From Lentisphaeria bacterium (GTDB taxonomy: Bacteria; Verrucomicrobiota; Lentisphaeria; Victivallales; Victivallaceae), in assembly GCA_018265615.1 (NCBI GenBank), contig JABLYX010000016.1:25712-84961 (forward strand): 59,250 bases of DNA, in the 5' to 3' direction. The notes below the pieces were generated by a model. The model was not told the DNA's origin. It did not search any database and saw nothing but the letters and a program-made list of their open reading frames with translations. Below are positions 59,207 to 59,250 of this stretch, one piece after another (the first letter of the stretch is position 1; each line of letters begins with the position of its first letter). The position numbers were made by a program, and so were the translations under genes.

Positions 59207-59250
59207 TAAAACATGTTGTTCCTGAATGAAGCGCGAGGTTATGCATGTTT

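Noticed and set aside
1..59250. CRISPR arrays, insertion sequences or prophage genes
   Set aside because: No short regularly spaced repeats, transposase, integrase or phage structural gene was seen anywhere in the window.

Overview
The window is a stretch of bacterial chromosome, with no phage, plasmid or insertion-sequence genes visible. It is GC-rich, with a lower-GC patch over roughly the first 370 bases. It carries lipid A synthesis (lpxC, a fabZ-type gene), an Mla-type lipid transport operon, three pseudopilin-like proteins with the H-X9-DG C-terminal signature, a Minf_1886-family protein, mcsAB, many secreted carbohydrate-active enzymes and several GntR/LacI-type chimeric regulators. 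This mix points to a Gram-negative member of the PVC superphylum, most likely Lentisphaerota (Victivallis-like). The assignment is inference from gene content; no 16S rRNA lies in the window.

Layout. 1-870: a direct repeat pair, tRNA-Lys(TTT) and rpmB. 870-8807: a plus-strand run of small symporter accessory protein, SSS symporter, ileS, apbE, a small membrane protein, an SGNH hydrolase and a sugar isomerase-like TIM barrel. 8833-9693: miaA on the minus strand. 9786-15436: lpxC, a double-domain fabZ, a CoA-transferase, a divergent pyruvate kinase and a DUF4432 protein. 15433-25653: one long minus-strand run from ffh through an mlaE/ATPase/mlaD set to Minf_1886, an M16 protease, an isochorismatase-like enzyme and a GT-C-like membrane protein. 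25829-27514: ilvD. 27573-31732: a minus-strand cassette of GntR regulator, pseudopilin and heparinase-like enzyme. 32031-35793: accD, the SRP RNA gene, rph and dnaX. 35911-38724: a secreted clan GH-A-like glycosidase. 38915-41734: a ribosomal operon (rpmJ-rpsM-rpsK-rpoA-rplQ) that lacks rpsD. 42274-44574: a PurF-like protein with an inactivated glutaminase domain, and speE. 44580-50617: an AraC regulator, a sialidase-like protein, and a pseudopilin/glycosidase pair. 50758-53479: mcsA, mcsB and a GntR regulator. 53553: tRNA-Val(CAC). 53953-59120: a second full cassette of GntR regulator, pseudopilin, beta-helix protein and nucleoside hydrolase.

How the genes work together. Housekeeping genes (translation, SRP, DNA polymerase clamp loader, lipid A, fatty acid synthesis) alternate with accessory glycan-use loci. 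The accessory loci repeat one plan: a sugar-type repressor, one pseudopilin-like protein and a secreted polysaccharide-active enzyme, in tight operons. The strongest candidates for new biology are this recurring pseudopilin-enzyme cassette, the PurF-like protein that keeps its Fe-S cysteines but has lost its catalytic cysteine, the fused double FabZ with one dead site, and a paired operator 84 bp apart in front of one of the regulators.
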